This document shows positions 44,153 through 53,773 of a stretch of 64,000 bases of DNA, one piece after another. The notes beneath the pieces are model-generated. The model was not told the origin of the DNA. It was given only the letters and a program-made list of their open reading frames with translations, and ran no database searches. Both the position numbers and the translations under genes were made by a program. Source of the stretch: Mycolicibacterium sp. S2-37 (GTDB taxonomy: Bacteria; Actinomycetota; Actinomycetes; Mycobacteriales; Mycobacteriaceae); the NCBI RefSeq assembly GCF_017352375.1, contig NZ_JAFEVR010000004.1, positions 682,001-746,000 of the forward strand, read 5' to 3'. Position 1 is the first letter of the stretch; the number at the start of each line of letters is the position of its first letter.

Positions 44153-44401
44153 ATGAACGCTTTCGGATTCGCCACCATCACCGCCGGAGCCCTCGCCACC
44201 GCCGTCATCGGCCTGGCCGCCCCCGCCGTCGCCGCCCCGTCGGGCCCCAGCAACGCCGGCGACGCCATCTCCCAGCTCGACGACCGCGGCTACGACGTCC
44301 GGGTCACCCAGCAGGGCATGAACAAGCCCCTCGACCAGTCCAGCATCGTCTCGGTGCGCTACGACAACGAGGACCGCATCGTCTACGTCACCACCCGCTG
44401 A
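44153..44401 (+). CDS. small secreted mycobacterial protein
   Basis: An 82-residue protein with a signal peptide (ITAGALATAVIGLAAPAVAA) and a mature part of about 54 residues beginning APSGPSNAGDAISQLDDRGY. Proteins of this size with an NAGDAI..L...GY start and a PLDQ...V segment are common in mycobacteria; no function is known. AGAGG lies before the ATG. A strong hairpin terminator follows the stop. Confidence 0.8.
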   Translation: MNAFGFATITAGALATAVIGLAAPAVAAPSGPSNAGDAISQLDDRGYDVRVTQQGMNKPLDQSSIVSVRYDNEDRIVYVTTR

Positions 44402-44416
44402 ACCACACCACCGACG

Positions 44417-44443
44417 AGGGGCGCCCCACCGCGGGGCGCCCCT
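44417..44443. terminator. terminator after the small secreted protein gene
   Basis: AGGGGCGCCCC (44417-44427) pairs with GGGGCGCCCCT (44433-44443) around a 5-base loop, followed by TTGTC. It sits 3 bases before the convergent methyltransferase stop, so it can act for both strands. Confidence 0.85.
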
Positions 44444-44446
44444 TTG

Positions 44447-45171
<725 letters not shown>

Positions 45172-45172
<1 letters not shown>

Positions 45173-45594
45173 TGTCCGGCCATGACGACCAGCCACTGGG
45201 CTATCTGCTGCACCGGGTGGCGTTCGCACTTCGCTCCGAGGTGACGGCGACGGTGCTCGATCCGCTGGGACTGACGTTTCCGCAATACATCTGCCTGCGG
45301 GTGCTGGCGACGACGCCCGGGCAGACCAACGCCGACCTCGCTCGTGGCACCAACGTCTCACCGCAGGCGATGAACATGGTGCTGCGCAGCCTCCAGGAAC
45401 GCGGATTGGTCGCCCGGCCCGCCACGGTCGAGTCGGGCCGGTCGCTGCCCGCTGAGTTGACCCGGCAGGGAAACAGCATGCTCACCGGTATCGACGCCGG
45501 TGTGCGGGTCGCCGAGGAGAAGCTGCTGGCCCGTCTCACCGAGGGGCAGCGCCGAGAATTCCGGCGCCTGCTGGTGGCCGTGGGCGCGGACTAG
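45172..45594 (+). CDS. MarR-family transcriptional regulator (Rv2887-like)
   Basis: A 140-residue winged-helix regulator. PLGYLLHRVAFALRSEVTAT, LTFPQYICLRVLATTPGQTN, ARGTNVSPQAMNMVLRSLQE and the wing ATVESGRSLPAELT give the MarR fold. Sequence feel, length and position between pyrH and amiC match M. tuberculosis Rv2887 as I remember it. ATG 45172 gives that length; an in-frame ATG at 45163 lies inside the operator. Autoregulation and control of the divergent methyltransferase gene are strongly suggested by the dyads. Confidence 0.88.
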
Positions 45595-45604
45595 AGTCGG
45601 TCGG

Positions 45605-46567
45605 GTGACCACGTCCGGGCATGTGTACGTGACGCGTCTGCTCACCGACCGCGCGATGGACCGGCTGGCCGAACTCGGCCGGCCGCTGCGTGTCGGCGGT
45701 GAGAACCCGCCCAGCCGTTCGGAGTTGGAGCGCGACATCGCAGGCGCCTGCGCCGCGGTGGTCACGATCACCGAACGCATCGATGCGGACGTACTCGCCG
45801 CGGCCGGGGACGGCCTGCAGGTGATCGCGAATGTCGCGGTGGGGTTCGACAACATCGACGTCGCGGCCGCCGCCACCATGGGCGTGACGGTCACCAACAC
45901 CCCCGGGGTGCTCGACAACGCCACCGCCGATCACACGTTCGCCCTCATCCTCGCCGCAAGCCGGCGGTTGGTGGAGGGTGACCGCTTCCTGCGATCCGGG
46001 CAGGCATGGGTCTGGGGGCCGCGCATGATGCTCGGCCTCGACGTCAGCGCAGGCGCCACGCTCGGCATCCTCGGCTACGGCCGCATCGCCCGCGCCGTCG
46101 CTCGGCGGGCCCGCGCCTTCGACATGAGGGTCCTGGCCACCTCCCGCAGCCGAACCTCGGGCGATGAGGACGGCGTCCGATTCGTCGACGCCGACACCCT
46201 GCTGGCAGCCAGCGACGTGGTGTGCGTTCTGACCCCGTTGACCCCGGAGACCCGCCACCTCATCGATGCTGCGGCGCTCGCGCGGATGAAGCCGACCGCC
46301 TACCTGGTCAACACCGCCCGCGGCGGCGTCGTCGACGAGTCGGCGCTCGTCGATGCGCTCACCGCCGGACGGATAAGTGGCGCCGCGCTGGATGTGTTCG
46401 ACAATGAACCCCATGTCGACCCCGCACTGCTCGCCGCCCCGAACCTGGTTCTCACCCCCCATATCGCCAGCGCAGGCGCGGCGACCCGCGACGCCATGGG
46501 TGTCCTCGCCGTCGACAACGTCGCCGCCGTGCTGACCGGTCGTCCGGCACTGAACCCGGTCCGATGA
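45605..46567 (+). CDS. D-2-hydroxyacid dehydrogenase (hydroxypyruvate/glyoxylate reductase)
   Basis: A 320-residue NAD(P) enzyme of the D-isomer-specific 2-hydroxyacid family. It has VIANVAVGFDNIDVAAAATM, the dinucleotide motif LGILGYGRIARAVARRA, VNTARGGVVDESALVDAL with catalytic Arg-type context, and the terminal HIASAGAATRDAM with catalytic His. GTG 45605 starts 10 bases after the MarR stop. It overlaps the glycerate kinase gene by 4 bases (ATGA), so together they would turn glyoxylate/hydroxypyruvate-derived carbon into phosphoglycerate. Confidence 0.9.
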   Translation: MTTSGHVYVTRLLTDRAMDRLAELGRPLRVGGENPPSRSELERDIAGACAAVVTITERIDADVLAAAGDGLQVIANVAVGFDNIDVAAAATMGVTVTNTPGVLDNATADHTFALILAASRRLVEGDRFLRSGQAWVWGPRMMLGLDVSAGATLGILGYGRIARAVARRARAFDMRVLATSRSRTSGDEDGVRFVDADTLLAASDVVCVLTPLTPETRHLIDAAALARMKPTAYLVNTARGGVVDESALVDALTAGRISGAALDVFDNEPHVDPALLAAPNLVLTPHIASAGAATRDAMGVLAVDNVAAVLTGRPALNPVR

Positions 46568-47679
46568 AGATCGTCCTGGCCCCCGACTCGTTCAAGGAGT
46601 CGATGAGCGCCGCGCGGGCGATCGCGGCGATGCAGGACGGGGTCCGCTCGGTGCTGCCGGACGCCGACTGCGTGGGTGTGCCCATGGCCGACGGCGGCGA
46701 GGGCACGGTGGACGCCGTGGTGGACGCGCTCGATGGTGAGCACGTCAGCGTCGAGGTCGCCGATGCGCTGGGCCGGCCGGTGTCCGCACGGTACGGCCAC
46801 GTCGCCGACCGCCGGCTCGCCGTGATCGAGATGGCCGCCGCATCCGGTCTCGAGCAGGTGGCACCGCAGGATCGGGATGTCCTGCGCGCCAGCACGTCCG
46901 GTGTCGGTCAGCTGATCTCCGACGCGCTCGATCGCGGCGCGCAGGAGTTCGTGGTGGGCCTCGGCGGGTCGGCCACCAACGACGCCGGAGCCGGCATGCT
47001 GACTGCGCTGGGCGCGCGTCTCATCGACGCCGCGGGAGACCCGCTGCCGCCGGGCGGCGCAGCGCTGGCCCGCCTGGACCGGATCGATCTCGACGGGCTG
47101 GACCCGCGTCTGACCGGCGTCCGCATCCGGCTCGCGTGCGATGTCACGGCGCCGCTGCTCGGCCCTGGCGGCGCGAGCGCGGTGTTCGGACCGCAGAAGG
47201 GCGCGACCCCCGCCGATGTCGAGGTCCTCGAGTCGGCCCTCGCGACATTCGCCCGGGTGGCCGGGGCGGCACACGCCGGCACGCCCGGGGCCGGTGCGGC
47301 CGGCGGGCTCGGCTTCGCACTGCTGGAGTTCCTCGGCGCCACCGCCCGGCCCGGTGTCGAGGTGGTGGCCGAGACCGTCGGGTTGGAGCAGGCGCTGACG
47401 GGCGCGCAGTGGGTGTTCACCGGCGAAGGCAGCGTCGACGCGCAGACGATGCTGGGAAAGACACCGTTCGGGGTAGCGCAGGTGGCCGGACGCACCGGCG
47501 CCCGCGTCGCCATCTTCGCCGGCCGGGTCGCACCCGACGCCTCGGTGCTCCTGGATCACGGCGTCGACGAGATCATCGGCATCACCGCCGAGGGAACCCC
47601 GCTGGCGCAGGCGCTCCGCGACGGCCCGGCCTCGTTGGCGCGGGCCGCCGCGGATTTCGTTCGCCGCCGGCTCGTCTGA
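46564..47679 (+). CDS. glxK: glycerate kinase (GlxK/GarK family)
   Basis: A 371-residue glycerate 2-kinase, which phosphorylates D-glycerate for entry into glycolysis. MKIVLAPDSFKESMSAARAI is the exact family start. VPMADGGEGTVDAVVDAL, VGLGGSATNDAGAGMLTALG and TGEGSVDAQTMLGKTPFGVA are the active-site blocks. It is coupled to the hydroxyacid dehydrogenase and convergent with the amine oxidase gene after 4 bases. Confidence 0.95.
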   Translation: MKIVLAPDSFKESMSAARAIAAMQDGVRSVLPDADCVGVPMADGGEGTVDAVVDALDGEHVSVEVADALGRPVSARYGHVADRRLAVIEMAAASGLEQVAPQDRDVLRASTSGVGQLISDALDRGAQEFVVGLGGSATNDAGAGMLTALGARLIDAAGDPLPPGGAALARLDRIDLDGLDPRLTGVRIRLACDVTAPLLGPGGASAVFGPQKGATPADVEVLESALATFARVAGAAHAGTPGAGAAGGLGFALLEFLGATARPGVEVVAETVGLEQALTGAQWVFTGEGSVDAQTMLGKTPFGVAQVAGRTGARVAIFAGRVAPDASVLLDHGVDEIIGITAEGTPLAQALRDGPASLARAAADFVRRRLV

Positions 47680-47683
47680 GCCC

Positions 47684-49696
47684 TTACGACTCCCGGGCGA
47701 CGTCGGCCACCGGCAGCGACGCGTGATGCGCGTGGCACGCCTTCGGCGGTGACGGCGGGAGGTCGAGCGCCGGGTTGCCGTCGAAGAAGCCGACCGGCTT
47801 GAGGTGAAATCCCGTGTAGGCGCACGGCATCACCGGCCAGTCCTCCGGCCGCACCACGTGGTGGGCGCCGACGGTGTACCACAGCACCACGTCGGTGTCC
47901 TCCAGCGGCGCATCGTCGGCGACGAACTCCGGCAGGCCCTGCACGTCGGCCGACTGGTACATGTAGTCGCCCGCGGCGAACTTCTCCGCCGCGTCGTACT
48001 TGGTCACCCAGAGGTTGTGCTGGACGAATCGGGCCCGGTCGTAGATGTAGGACCCCTCCTGCACCATCACCGGCACCACGTCCTTGGGCGTGAGCTTGTA
48101 GGCGACGGGACTGCCGAGTTCGTTGACCTTCGAGGGGTTGGTGACCTTCCAGTACCGCCCGGTCTGCCAGTTCCAGTCGCGGGCCCCCTCGGCTTCGGAG
48201 GACACCAGGGTGTCCCGGGTGATCCACGCATTGTGGTGCGGGTTGAGTTCCGGATCCGGCTCCGGTATCGAATCGACCTCGTAGACACTGTTTCCCGGGC
48301 CGTCGATGTTCATGTCCAGCCGGAAGTTGAAGAAGTGCTGATGATTCGGTCCGTAGATGCCGGGTGCGACCATCTTCCCCCAGCGCGGTGACTCCCCCTC
48401 GGCTACCGCCCCGGTCGTCAGCACCCCCGAGAGCTTCACCTCGACCTCTATTGAGGCGTCGTTGTAGAAGTACCAGAAGAATCCGTACTCGTAGTTTCCG
48501 ACGGTACAGATCATCGAGACCACCAGTCGGCGCGATCGCCGCACCTCGACCTCACCGGTACGGAAATCGGTGTGCTTCCAGGAGATCCCGTAATCCTCCT
48601 CGTGCATGCAGATGGCGTTCGGGATGGTGACGGCGTTGCCGCTGGAGTCGTTGACCGTGCCGTCGAAATAGTGGATCTCGCCGAGGCAGTCGCAGCCCAG
48701 CGTGAGCGGGTTGGCCGAGAACCCCATTCCGACCTCACCCATGTCGAAGACGTTCTTGTTCCAATGGGTGGGTGAGGTGTCGCCGTAGGGCACCACCATC
48801 TCCGAGAGCGACCCGCGGTAGAGGATGGGCCTGGTCTCACCGCGGTCGGTGTAGGTGACCTCGTGCAGTGTGATGCCCTCGCGGGGGTTGAACCCGATGC
48901 GCAGGGACCACTTCTGCCATTGCACCTTCCAGCCGTCCACAGTGAAGCTCGGGCCGTCGGGCTGGGTGATCTCGATCGGCTTGACGTCGTCGCGGAACTG
49001 GGTGAAGGCCGGACGGTTGTTCGCATCGAACATGAACTGCTCGGAGTAGTTGCCCGCGGTCGGCGGCAGCGCGACGACGCCGTGGTCCTCGATGTCGAGC
49101 ACCTCCATCGCGTCGAGATCGAAGGTGACGATGAGTCCTTCGACCGGCCGGGCGTATCCGTGCTCCGACGGTGCTGCCCGCATGAACGTCAGCGGCCGGC
49201 AGATCAGCGCCGAGTTGTCGTAATGGTCCTGGCCGCCGTAATACCCGGCGGGCCACGGGTCGATCATCGCCAGCGAGAAGTCGCTCACCCCGCGTCTGCG
49301 CATCGCCTCCTGCCACCGCGGATCGTCACGGACCTTCTCCTCGACGCCGGTCATGTGCTCGACGAGATAGGAGGGGAAGCGTCCCGGCATCGCGGTCCAT
49401 TCGTCGATCACCCGAGCCCCGAGGTCGACGACGGCCTCGTAGACCAGTTTGGCCGCGGGGTCGTACATCGACGCGAACGCCCGCCTCGGGGGCTCGGCGC
49501 CGCCTTCGTAGGTCAATTCCGGCGTCTTGGCCGGCTCGGCGAGTTGGATCATCACGAACTTCAGTGTCGGTGTGCCGTATTCGGATCCGGTGATGACCGC
49601 CGCGGCCGTTTCGATCTCGGCACCGGTGAGCGGGTCGAGGGGGTAGCGGGTGGCGCCTTTACCTGCCGTCGAGGCCACGGTGTCCTCCAGCGTCAT
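47684..49696 (-). CDS. copper-containing primary amine oxidase
   Basis: A 670-residue topaquinone enzyme that oxidises primary amines to aldehydes with release of ammonia and peroxide. The cofactor precursor is Tyr402 in CTVGNYEYGFFWYFY. The catalytic base Asp is in NVFDMGEVGMGF, copper ligands are in GPNHQHFFNF and CAYTGFHLKP, and ANPLTLGCDCLGEIHYFDG is conserved. No signal peptide is visible, so it is probably cytosolic. ATG 49696 has GGAGGAG 9 bases upstream and overlaps the permease stop (ATGA). The coupling suggests the permease imports the amine substrate. Confidence 0.96.
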   Translation of the reverse strand: MTLEDTVASTAGKGATRYPLDPLTGAEIETAAAVITGSEYGTPTLKFVMIQLAEPAKTPELTYEGGAEPPRRAFASMYDPAAKLVYEAVVDLGARVIDEWTAMPGRFPSYLVEHMTGVEEKVRDDPRWQEAMRRRGVSDFSLAMIDPWPAGYYGGQDHYDNSALICRPLTFMRAAPSEHGYARPVEGLIVTFDLDAMEVLDIEDHGVVALPPTAGNYSEQFMFDANNRPAFTQFRDDVKPIEITQPDGPSFTVDGWKVQWQKWSLRIGFNPREGITLHEVTYTDRGETRPILYRGSLSEMVVPYGDTSPTHWNKNVFDMGEVGMGFSANPLTLGCDCLGEIHYFDGTVNDSSGNAVTIPNAICMHEEDYGISWKHTDFRTGEVEVRRSRRLVVSMICTVGNYEYGFFWYFYNDASIEVEVKLSGVLTTGAVAEGESPRWGKMVAPGIYGPNHQHFFNFRLDMNIDGPGNSVYEVDSIPEPDPELNPHHNAWITRDTLVSSEAEGARDWNWQTGRYWKVTNPSKVNELGSPVAYKLTPKDVVPVMVQEGSYIYDRARFVQHNLWVTKYDAAEKFAAGDYMYQSADVQGLPEFVADDAPLEDTDVVLWYTVGAHHVVRPEDWPVMPCAYTGFHLKPVGFFDGNPALDLPPSPPKACHAHHASLPVADVARES

Positions 49697-51201
49697 GCGG
49701 TTTTCTCCTCCGATTCCTTGGTCAGGTCGAACACCGCCAGATGGGCGAGCGAGTCCTCCTGGTTGGTCTTGCGAGCCGACCGGCGGCCGAACACGTACAC
49801 GACGAGGCCGAGGGCGAACATGCCCAGGCTTATCCCACCGACCCACGTCATCCAGGTTGCGGTCGGAACGTCGATCCACGGCGTGACGAACGAGTAGTAG
49901 ATGCCGCCGACGGTGCCGATCGATCCGACGATCACCACGGTCCACACGCCTGCCATACCGCCGGGAATGCGCCAGAAGTGTTCGTTGGCATAGCGATCCG
50001 CATACTTCTTCCGAGCGACGACCACCGGGATCAGGAAGAAGAACCCGGACAGCAGCCACACCGTCGACAGCCCGCCCTGCAGGTAGATCGTGACGTTGGC
50101 CATGCTGCTCTGCGAGTACAGCCCGACCAGGATCAGCGACGACAGCACACCCTGGATGAGGATGGCCGTCACCGGGTTCCGGGTACGCGGGTTGAGATGG
50201 GTGAAGATCCGCGGGAGGTGACGCTCGAGTCCCGATACGAAGATCAGCCGTGAATACGCGACCTGGTAGGTCATCAGCGCGACGATGATGATGCCGGCCA
50301 GCACGATCGCGGCGATCTCCATCAGGCCGGGGAAACCGGACACGTCGAGCATCCCGATGATCCCGGTCACCGGGTCGATCTCCTCGGTCGGTAGGGCCAT
50401 CATCGTGCCCAGCGTGGTCAACAGGTAGATCGCGACCAGCGCCGTCGAGCCCCACAGGATCATCCGCGGGCCGCTTCGGCGCACCGAGAGGAATTCCGCA
50501 CCCATGTTGTACGGGGTCTCGACGCCGAGCAGGTACAGCAGGACGGTGCCGTACAGGAACCCGGCGACCGCGAAATTCGGGATCGTCGCCTCGGCCCAGC
50601 TGAACGGGGTCGCCGAGCCGTTCTTCGCGGCGAAGAGCAGGCCGCAGATGAAGATGGTCAGCGTCAGGATGCCGTAGACCACGAAGACGATGTTCATGAT
50701 CCGCTGATTGGCAGCCAATTTCGCCAGTGCCAATCCGATCACCGTCCACAGGATGACCAGCTGCAAGATGATGCTGGTCGTCAATCCGAGTTCGGTGTGG
50801 AAGGCCAGCAGCAGGAACTGCAGCACCACCGCCGGTGACGACGCCGCGTTGAGGATCACCGGCACCCAGGACAGATATCCGCCGATGAACCCCCAGGTCT
50901 CCCCCATGGTGCGGTAGGCCCAGATGTACACACCGCCCTGCCCCGGCCACAGATTGCCGAGTTCGACGACGGCCATCCCCGCTGGGATGAGGAAGGTGAG
51001 GATTCCCAGCACCCACATCGGGATGGCCGTCCAGCCGCCGCCGGCCATCACCGAGGATCCGGTGACCCAGCAGATGATGAAGACGTAGGCCGCGGTCAAC
51101 CCGAATGTGCTCATCACCTTGGGCAGGATCTGCTCGGGCACCAGCTCGGTGGTCATCAGTTTGTCGCGGTTGGCAGGCGGTGCCGGCTCTGTCTGTGTCA
51201 T
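49693..51201 (-). CDS. APC-family amino acid/amine permease
   Basis: A 502-residue inner-membrane transporter with about 12-14 hydrophobic segments. GGVYIWAYRTMGETWGFIGG is the APC-family unwound helix region and LIFVSGLERHLPRIFTHLNP the conserved loop 8 block. It probably imports amines or amino acids by cation symport. ATG 51201 has GGGAGAG upstream and starts 25 bases after the ABC ATPase stop, so it may belong to the same long transcript as the ABC genes. It is coupled to the copper amine oxidase. Confidence 0.92.
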   Translation of the reverse strand: MTQTEPAPPANRDKLMTTELVPEQILPKVMSTFGLTAAYVFIICWVTGSSVMAGGGWTAIPMWVLGILTFLIPAGMAVVELGNLWPGQGGVYIWAYRTMGETWGFIGGYLSWVPVILNAASSPAVVLQFLLLAFHTELGLTTSIILQLVILWTVIGLALAKLAANQRIMNIVFVVYGILTLTIFICGLLFAAKNGSATPFSWAEATIPNFAVAGFLYGTVLLYLLGVETPYNMGAEFLSVRRSGPRMILWGSTALVAIYLLTTLGTMMALPTEEIDPVTGIIGMLDVSGFPGLMEIAAIVLAGIIIVALMTYQVAYSRLIFVSGLERHLPRIFTHLNPRTRNPVTAILIQGVLSSLILVGLYSQSSMANVTIYLQGGLSTVWLLSGFFFLIPVVVARKKYADRYANEHFWRIPGGMAGVWTVVIVGSIGTVGGIYYSFVTPWIDVPTATWMTWVGGISLGMFALGLVVYVFGRRSARKTNQEDSLAHLAVFDLTKESEEKTA

Positions 51202-51226
51202 TTCGTCTCTCCCACTTGGGCTTCGG

Positions 51227-51949
51227 TCATGTGACGATCTGTCCGTCTTTCATCCGGACGACACGGCTCGCTTCGTCGGCCACCGTGGGGTCATGGGTGC
51301 TGGCGACCACCGTGACGCCGAGCGTCGAGCACAGGTCGCGCAGCATGCGCACCACCGTCTCCCCCGTGCGGTGGTCGAGGTTGGCCGTCGGTTCGTCGGC
51401 CAGGACGAGCGTCGGACTGCTGATCAGCGACCGCGCGATGGCGGTGCGCTGCTGTTCTCCGCCCGACATCTTGGTGGGCTGGTGGTTGATCCGATGTCCG
51501 AGACCGACCAGCTCGAGCAATTCGGTGGCGCGGGTGCGCAGCGCCTTGCGGTCGTACGGCTCGAACATCAGTGGCAGTTCGACGTTCTCGACGGCGGACA
51601 GGAACGGGATCAGGTTGTAGCTCTGGAAGATGAAGCCCACGGTGTCATGGCGCAGGGCGGCGAACTGACTCTCGGTGAGGGTGGCGGTATCGCGGCCGGC
51701 GACCTTCACCGTGCCCTTGGTCGGGCGATCGAGGCCGCCGATGATGTTGAGCAGTGTGGATTTGCCGCTGCCGCTCGGACCCATCAGGCACACGAATTCA
51801 CCGGGCAGCACGGTCAACTCGGCGGCGACGAGGGCCTTGACGACCTCGTCGCCGAGTTTGTGCAGCTTCCACACGTCGCTGATCTCGATGACGGGATGCG
51901 GCGGCGCCTGCACTCCGGTGACGTCGCGGCGTTCTTCGATGGCGGTCAT
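51227..51949 (-). CDS. ABC transporter ATP-binding protein (MacB/LolD type)
   Basis: A 240-residue ATPase. The Walker A motif is MGPSGSGKSTLLNIIGG, the signature KMSGGEQQRTAIARSL, Walker B LVLADEPTANLD, and the switch His is in STHDPTVADEASR. This subgroup pairs with FtsX-like permeases and drives export, lipoprotein release or signalling across the membrane, not classic import. It follows the second permease gene by 3 bases in the same operon. Confidence 0.95.
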   Translation of the reverse strand: MTAIEERRDVTGVQAPPHPVIEISDVWKLHKLGDEVVKALVAAELTVLPGEFVCLMGPSGSGKSTLLNIIGGLDRPTKGTVKVAGRDTATLTESQFAALRHDTVGFIFQSYNLIPFLSAVENVELPLMFEPYDRKALRTRATELLELVGLGHRINHQPTKMSGGEQQRTAIARSLISSPTLVLADEPTANLDHRTGETVVRMLRDLCSTLGVTVVASTHDPTVADEASRVVRMKDGQIVT

Positions 51950-51952
51950 GGG

Positions 51953-52519
51953 CTAGCCTCCGGCGGTCAGGGATCGGATGGGCGGTCGCGACGCGGCCGT
52001 CCAGGTGGGCAGGATGCTGGTCGCGAGCTCCGCGACGATGCTGACGCCGACCGCGGTGACCGAGCCCCACACCAGCCCGCGGGTGGCGACACCGCTGGCC
52101 GCCAACCCGGTGGCACCGAGCACCACCCCGGTGAGCGCGGCCAGGGCCGCACCGGCCAGTGCCCCGAGGACGGCGGCGACGACGGGCTCGACGAGCAGCG
52201 CGGCCACCACCGGGAGACGCGGAATCCCGTTGGCGCCGAGGACCCCCAGCTCGCGGGTGCGGTGTGCAACGGTGCGGGTGGTGGCGACGGCGACCTCGAC
52301 GACGCCGACCAGCAGGACGGTGATGGCGATCAGTACGACGGCCCGGTTGATCTCGTCGGCATGACCGAGCGATGCCGATTGCGCCCGGATCCCTTCGGAC
52401 ATGCCGAAGACGATGACGACGAGGAATGCGCCGGTCGCGGTGGTGACGACGGGCAACACCATCTCACCGATCCGGCGGCGCGCGGACAGCCAACCGTAGG
52501 CAAGCCCTTTGGTGATCAT
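51953..52519 (-). CDS. FtsX-like ABC permease, half-size
   Basis: A 188-residue permease with four likely membrane helices. The final ASILPTWTAASRPPIRSLTA is the conserved FtsX-domain end (A-x-x-P...P). The extracellular domain is very short, so it is a core-only subunit. ATG 52519 overlaps the upstream permease stop (ATGA). It probably forms a heterodimer with the 380-residue permease. Confidence 0.85.
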   Translation of the reverse strand: MITKGLAYGWLSARRRIGEMVLPVVTTATGAFLVVIVFGMSEGIRAQSASLGHADEINRAVVLIAITVLLVGVVEVAVATTRTVAHRTRELGVLGANGIPRLPVVAALLVEPVVAAVLGALAGAALAALTGVVLGATGLAASGVATRGLVWGSVTAVGVSIVAELATSILPTWTAASRPPIRSLTAGG

Positions 52520-53658
52520 CGGTCCCCCAGCAGGTCGACGGGCTTGTGTTGGAGCAACCGGTGCACGGGTACGAGCGCGCCCACGATCGCCATCGCCGGG
52601 ATGAACGCGGCTACCATACCGGCCGCCTGCGCCCACGCCAGCGGCGTGGCGATCGTCGGGATGACCACTGCGACAGCCACACCCGCGCACAGCACACCCA
52701 CCAGGTAGGCGGCGACGAAGACCAGCGCCGATTCGACGAGGAAGAAATACAGCACCTCGTCGGCCAGGCCGATGCTCGACATGATGCCGAACTCGCGCTT
52801 GCGTTCGGCGACCGCGGCGAGGAACGACGACACCGCGATGACGAAACCCAGTCCCAGCCCGATGATCGAAATCAGCCCGAGCGTCGAGCTGGTGACCTTA
52901 CCGGAGAACAACGCCGAGAACTTCTGTTCGAACGACAGCGGCCCCGATCCGCCGACCGTGTCGTAGACCAGACCCTGCCCGCCGGGGTCCGGCGGCACCG
53001 ACGGATCGGCGGTGTGCGGCAGATCAACGGCGGCACTGAGGATCTGGGCGAGGTCGCGACGGCTCTCGTCTCCCGGCGGGGCATGGACCGTCCACCATCC
53101 GTTGTCCCCGACGATCGACCGAGCGAGTGTGCTGGACAGCTCGACCGACTGGCCGTTCCCCGCGACGTCGGCGGTGAGGGTCTGACCGCCGACGACCACG
53201 GGGTCACCGGGTCCGACACCGATGCGCTGTGCCAGCGGGATGCCGAAAAGGGCTTGTCCGGTTGGTATCTCGTCGCTGCCGCGCACCGACACCGTCTCAC
53301 CTTTGACGCCGGTGAGGCCGGAGAGGGTGCGCGTCGCCGTCCAGCCGGCCGGCACGGTGATGGCGGGCACGGGCCCGTCGGCCACCAGCGCCTGGGCGTC
53401 GTTGTCGTAGTGCACACCCGCGGCGGGCACCGCCCACAGCTGGGCGCCATCGAGGACGTCGGTCACCGAATCGGCGCCGGTGATCGCGAAACTTGCGGAT
53501 ACGGTGCGCACCACGGTGACACATGCGATGGCCAGCGCGATGCCGAGGACCGACAGCACGAACCGTTCGGGCCTGCGACGGATGTTGGCCAGCGCGAACC
53601 GGACAAGACACCAGAAGGTGTTGCCGGAGGAAGGAGCGATGACCTGACTGGTCTCCAC
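52516..53658 (-). CDS. FtsX/MacB-like ABC permease
   Basis: A 380-residue permease. One membrane helix (residues about 35-57) precedes a roughly 200-residue extracytoplasmic domain, and three further helices lie at the C-terminus, the MacB/LolE topology. NIRRRPERFVLSVLGIALAI at the start and EFGIMSSIGLADEVLYFFLV later are FtsX-family blocks. It is the first gene of the ABC operon. The transported molecule is unknown. The 115 bases behind it contain an AACCGGTT palindrome and presumably the promoter. Confidence 0.88.
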   Translation of the reverse strand: METSQVIAPSSGNTFWCLVRFALANIRRRPERFVLSVLGIALAIACVTVVRTVSASFAITGADSVTDVLDGAQLWAVPAAGVHYDNDAQALVADGPVPAITVPAGWTATRTLSGLTGVKGETVSVRGSDEIPTGQALFGIPLAQRIGVGPGDPVVVGGQTLTADVAGNGQSVELSSTLARSIVGDNGWWTVHAPPGDESRRDLAQILSAAVDLPHTADPSVPPDPGGQGLVYDTVGGSGPLSFEQKFSALFSGKVTSSTLGLISIIGLGLGFVIAVSSFLAAVAERKREFGIMSSIGLADEVLYFFLVESALVFVAAYLVGVLCAGVAVAVVIPTIATPLAWAQAAGMVAAFIPAMAIVGALVPVHRLLQHKPVDLLGDR

Positions 53659-53773
53659 AAACAGCGATGGTGGGTTGGAGTTGTTTCACCCGCCGCTGTC
53701 GGTGGTGTCCAACCGGTTAACTCGCCATAGGTCGGGTTACGTCATTGTGTCGCGGCCGCTGCGGATTTCGTCG

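Noticed and set aside
47684..51016. single 1110-residue protein containing the amine oxidase
   Set aside because: The upstream 440 codons are an out-of-frame reading of the permease gene; the oxidase starts at ATG 49696 with a good ribosome site.
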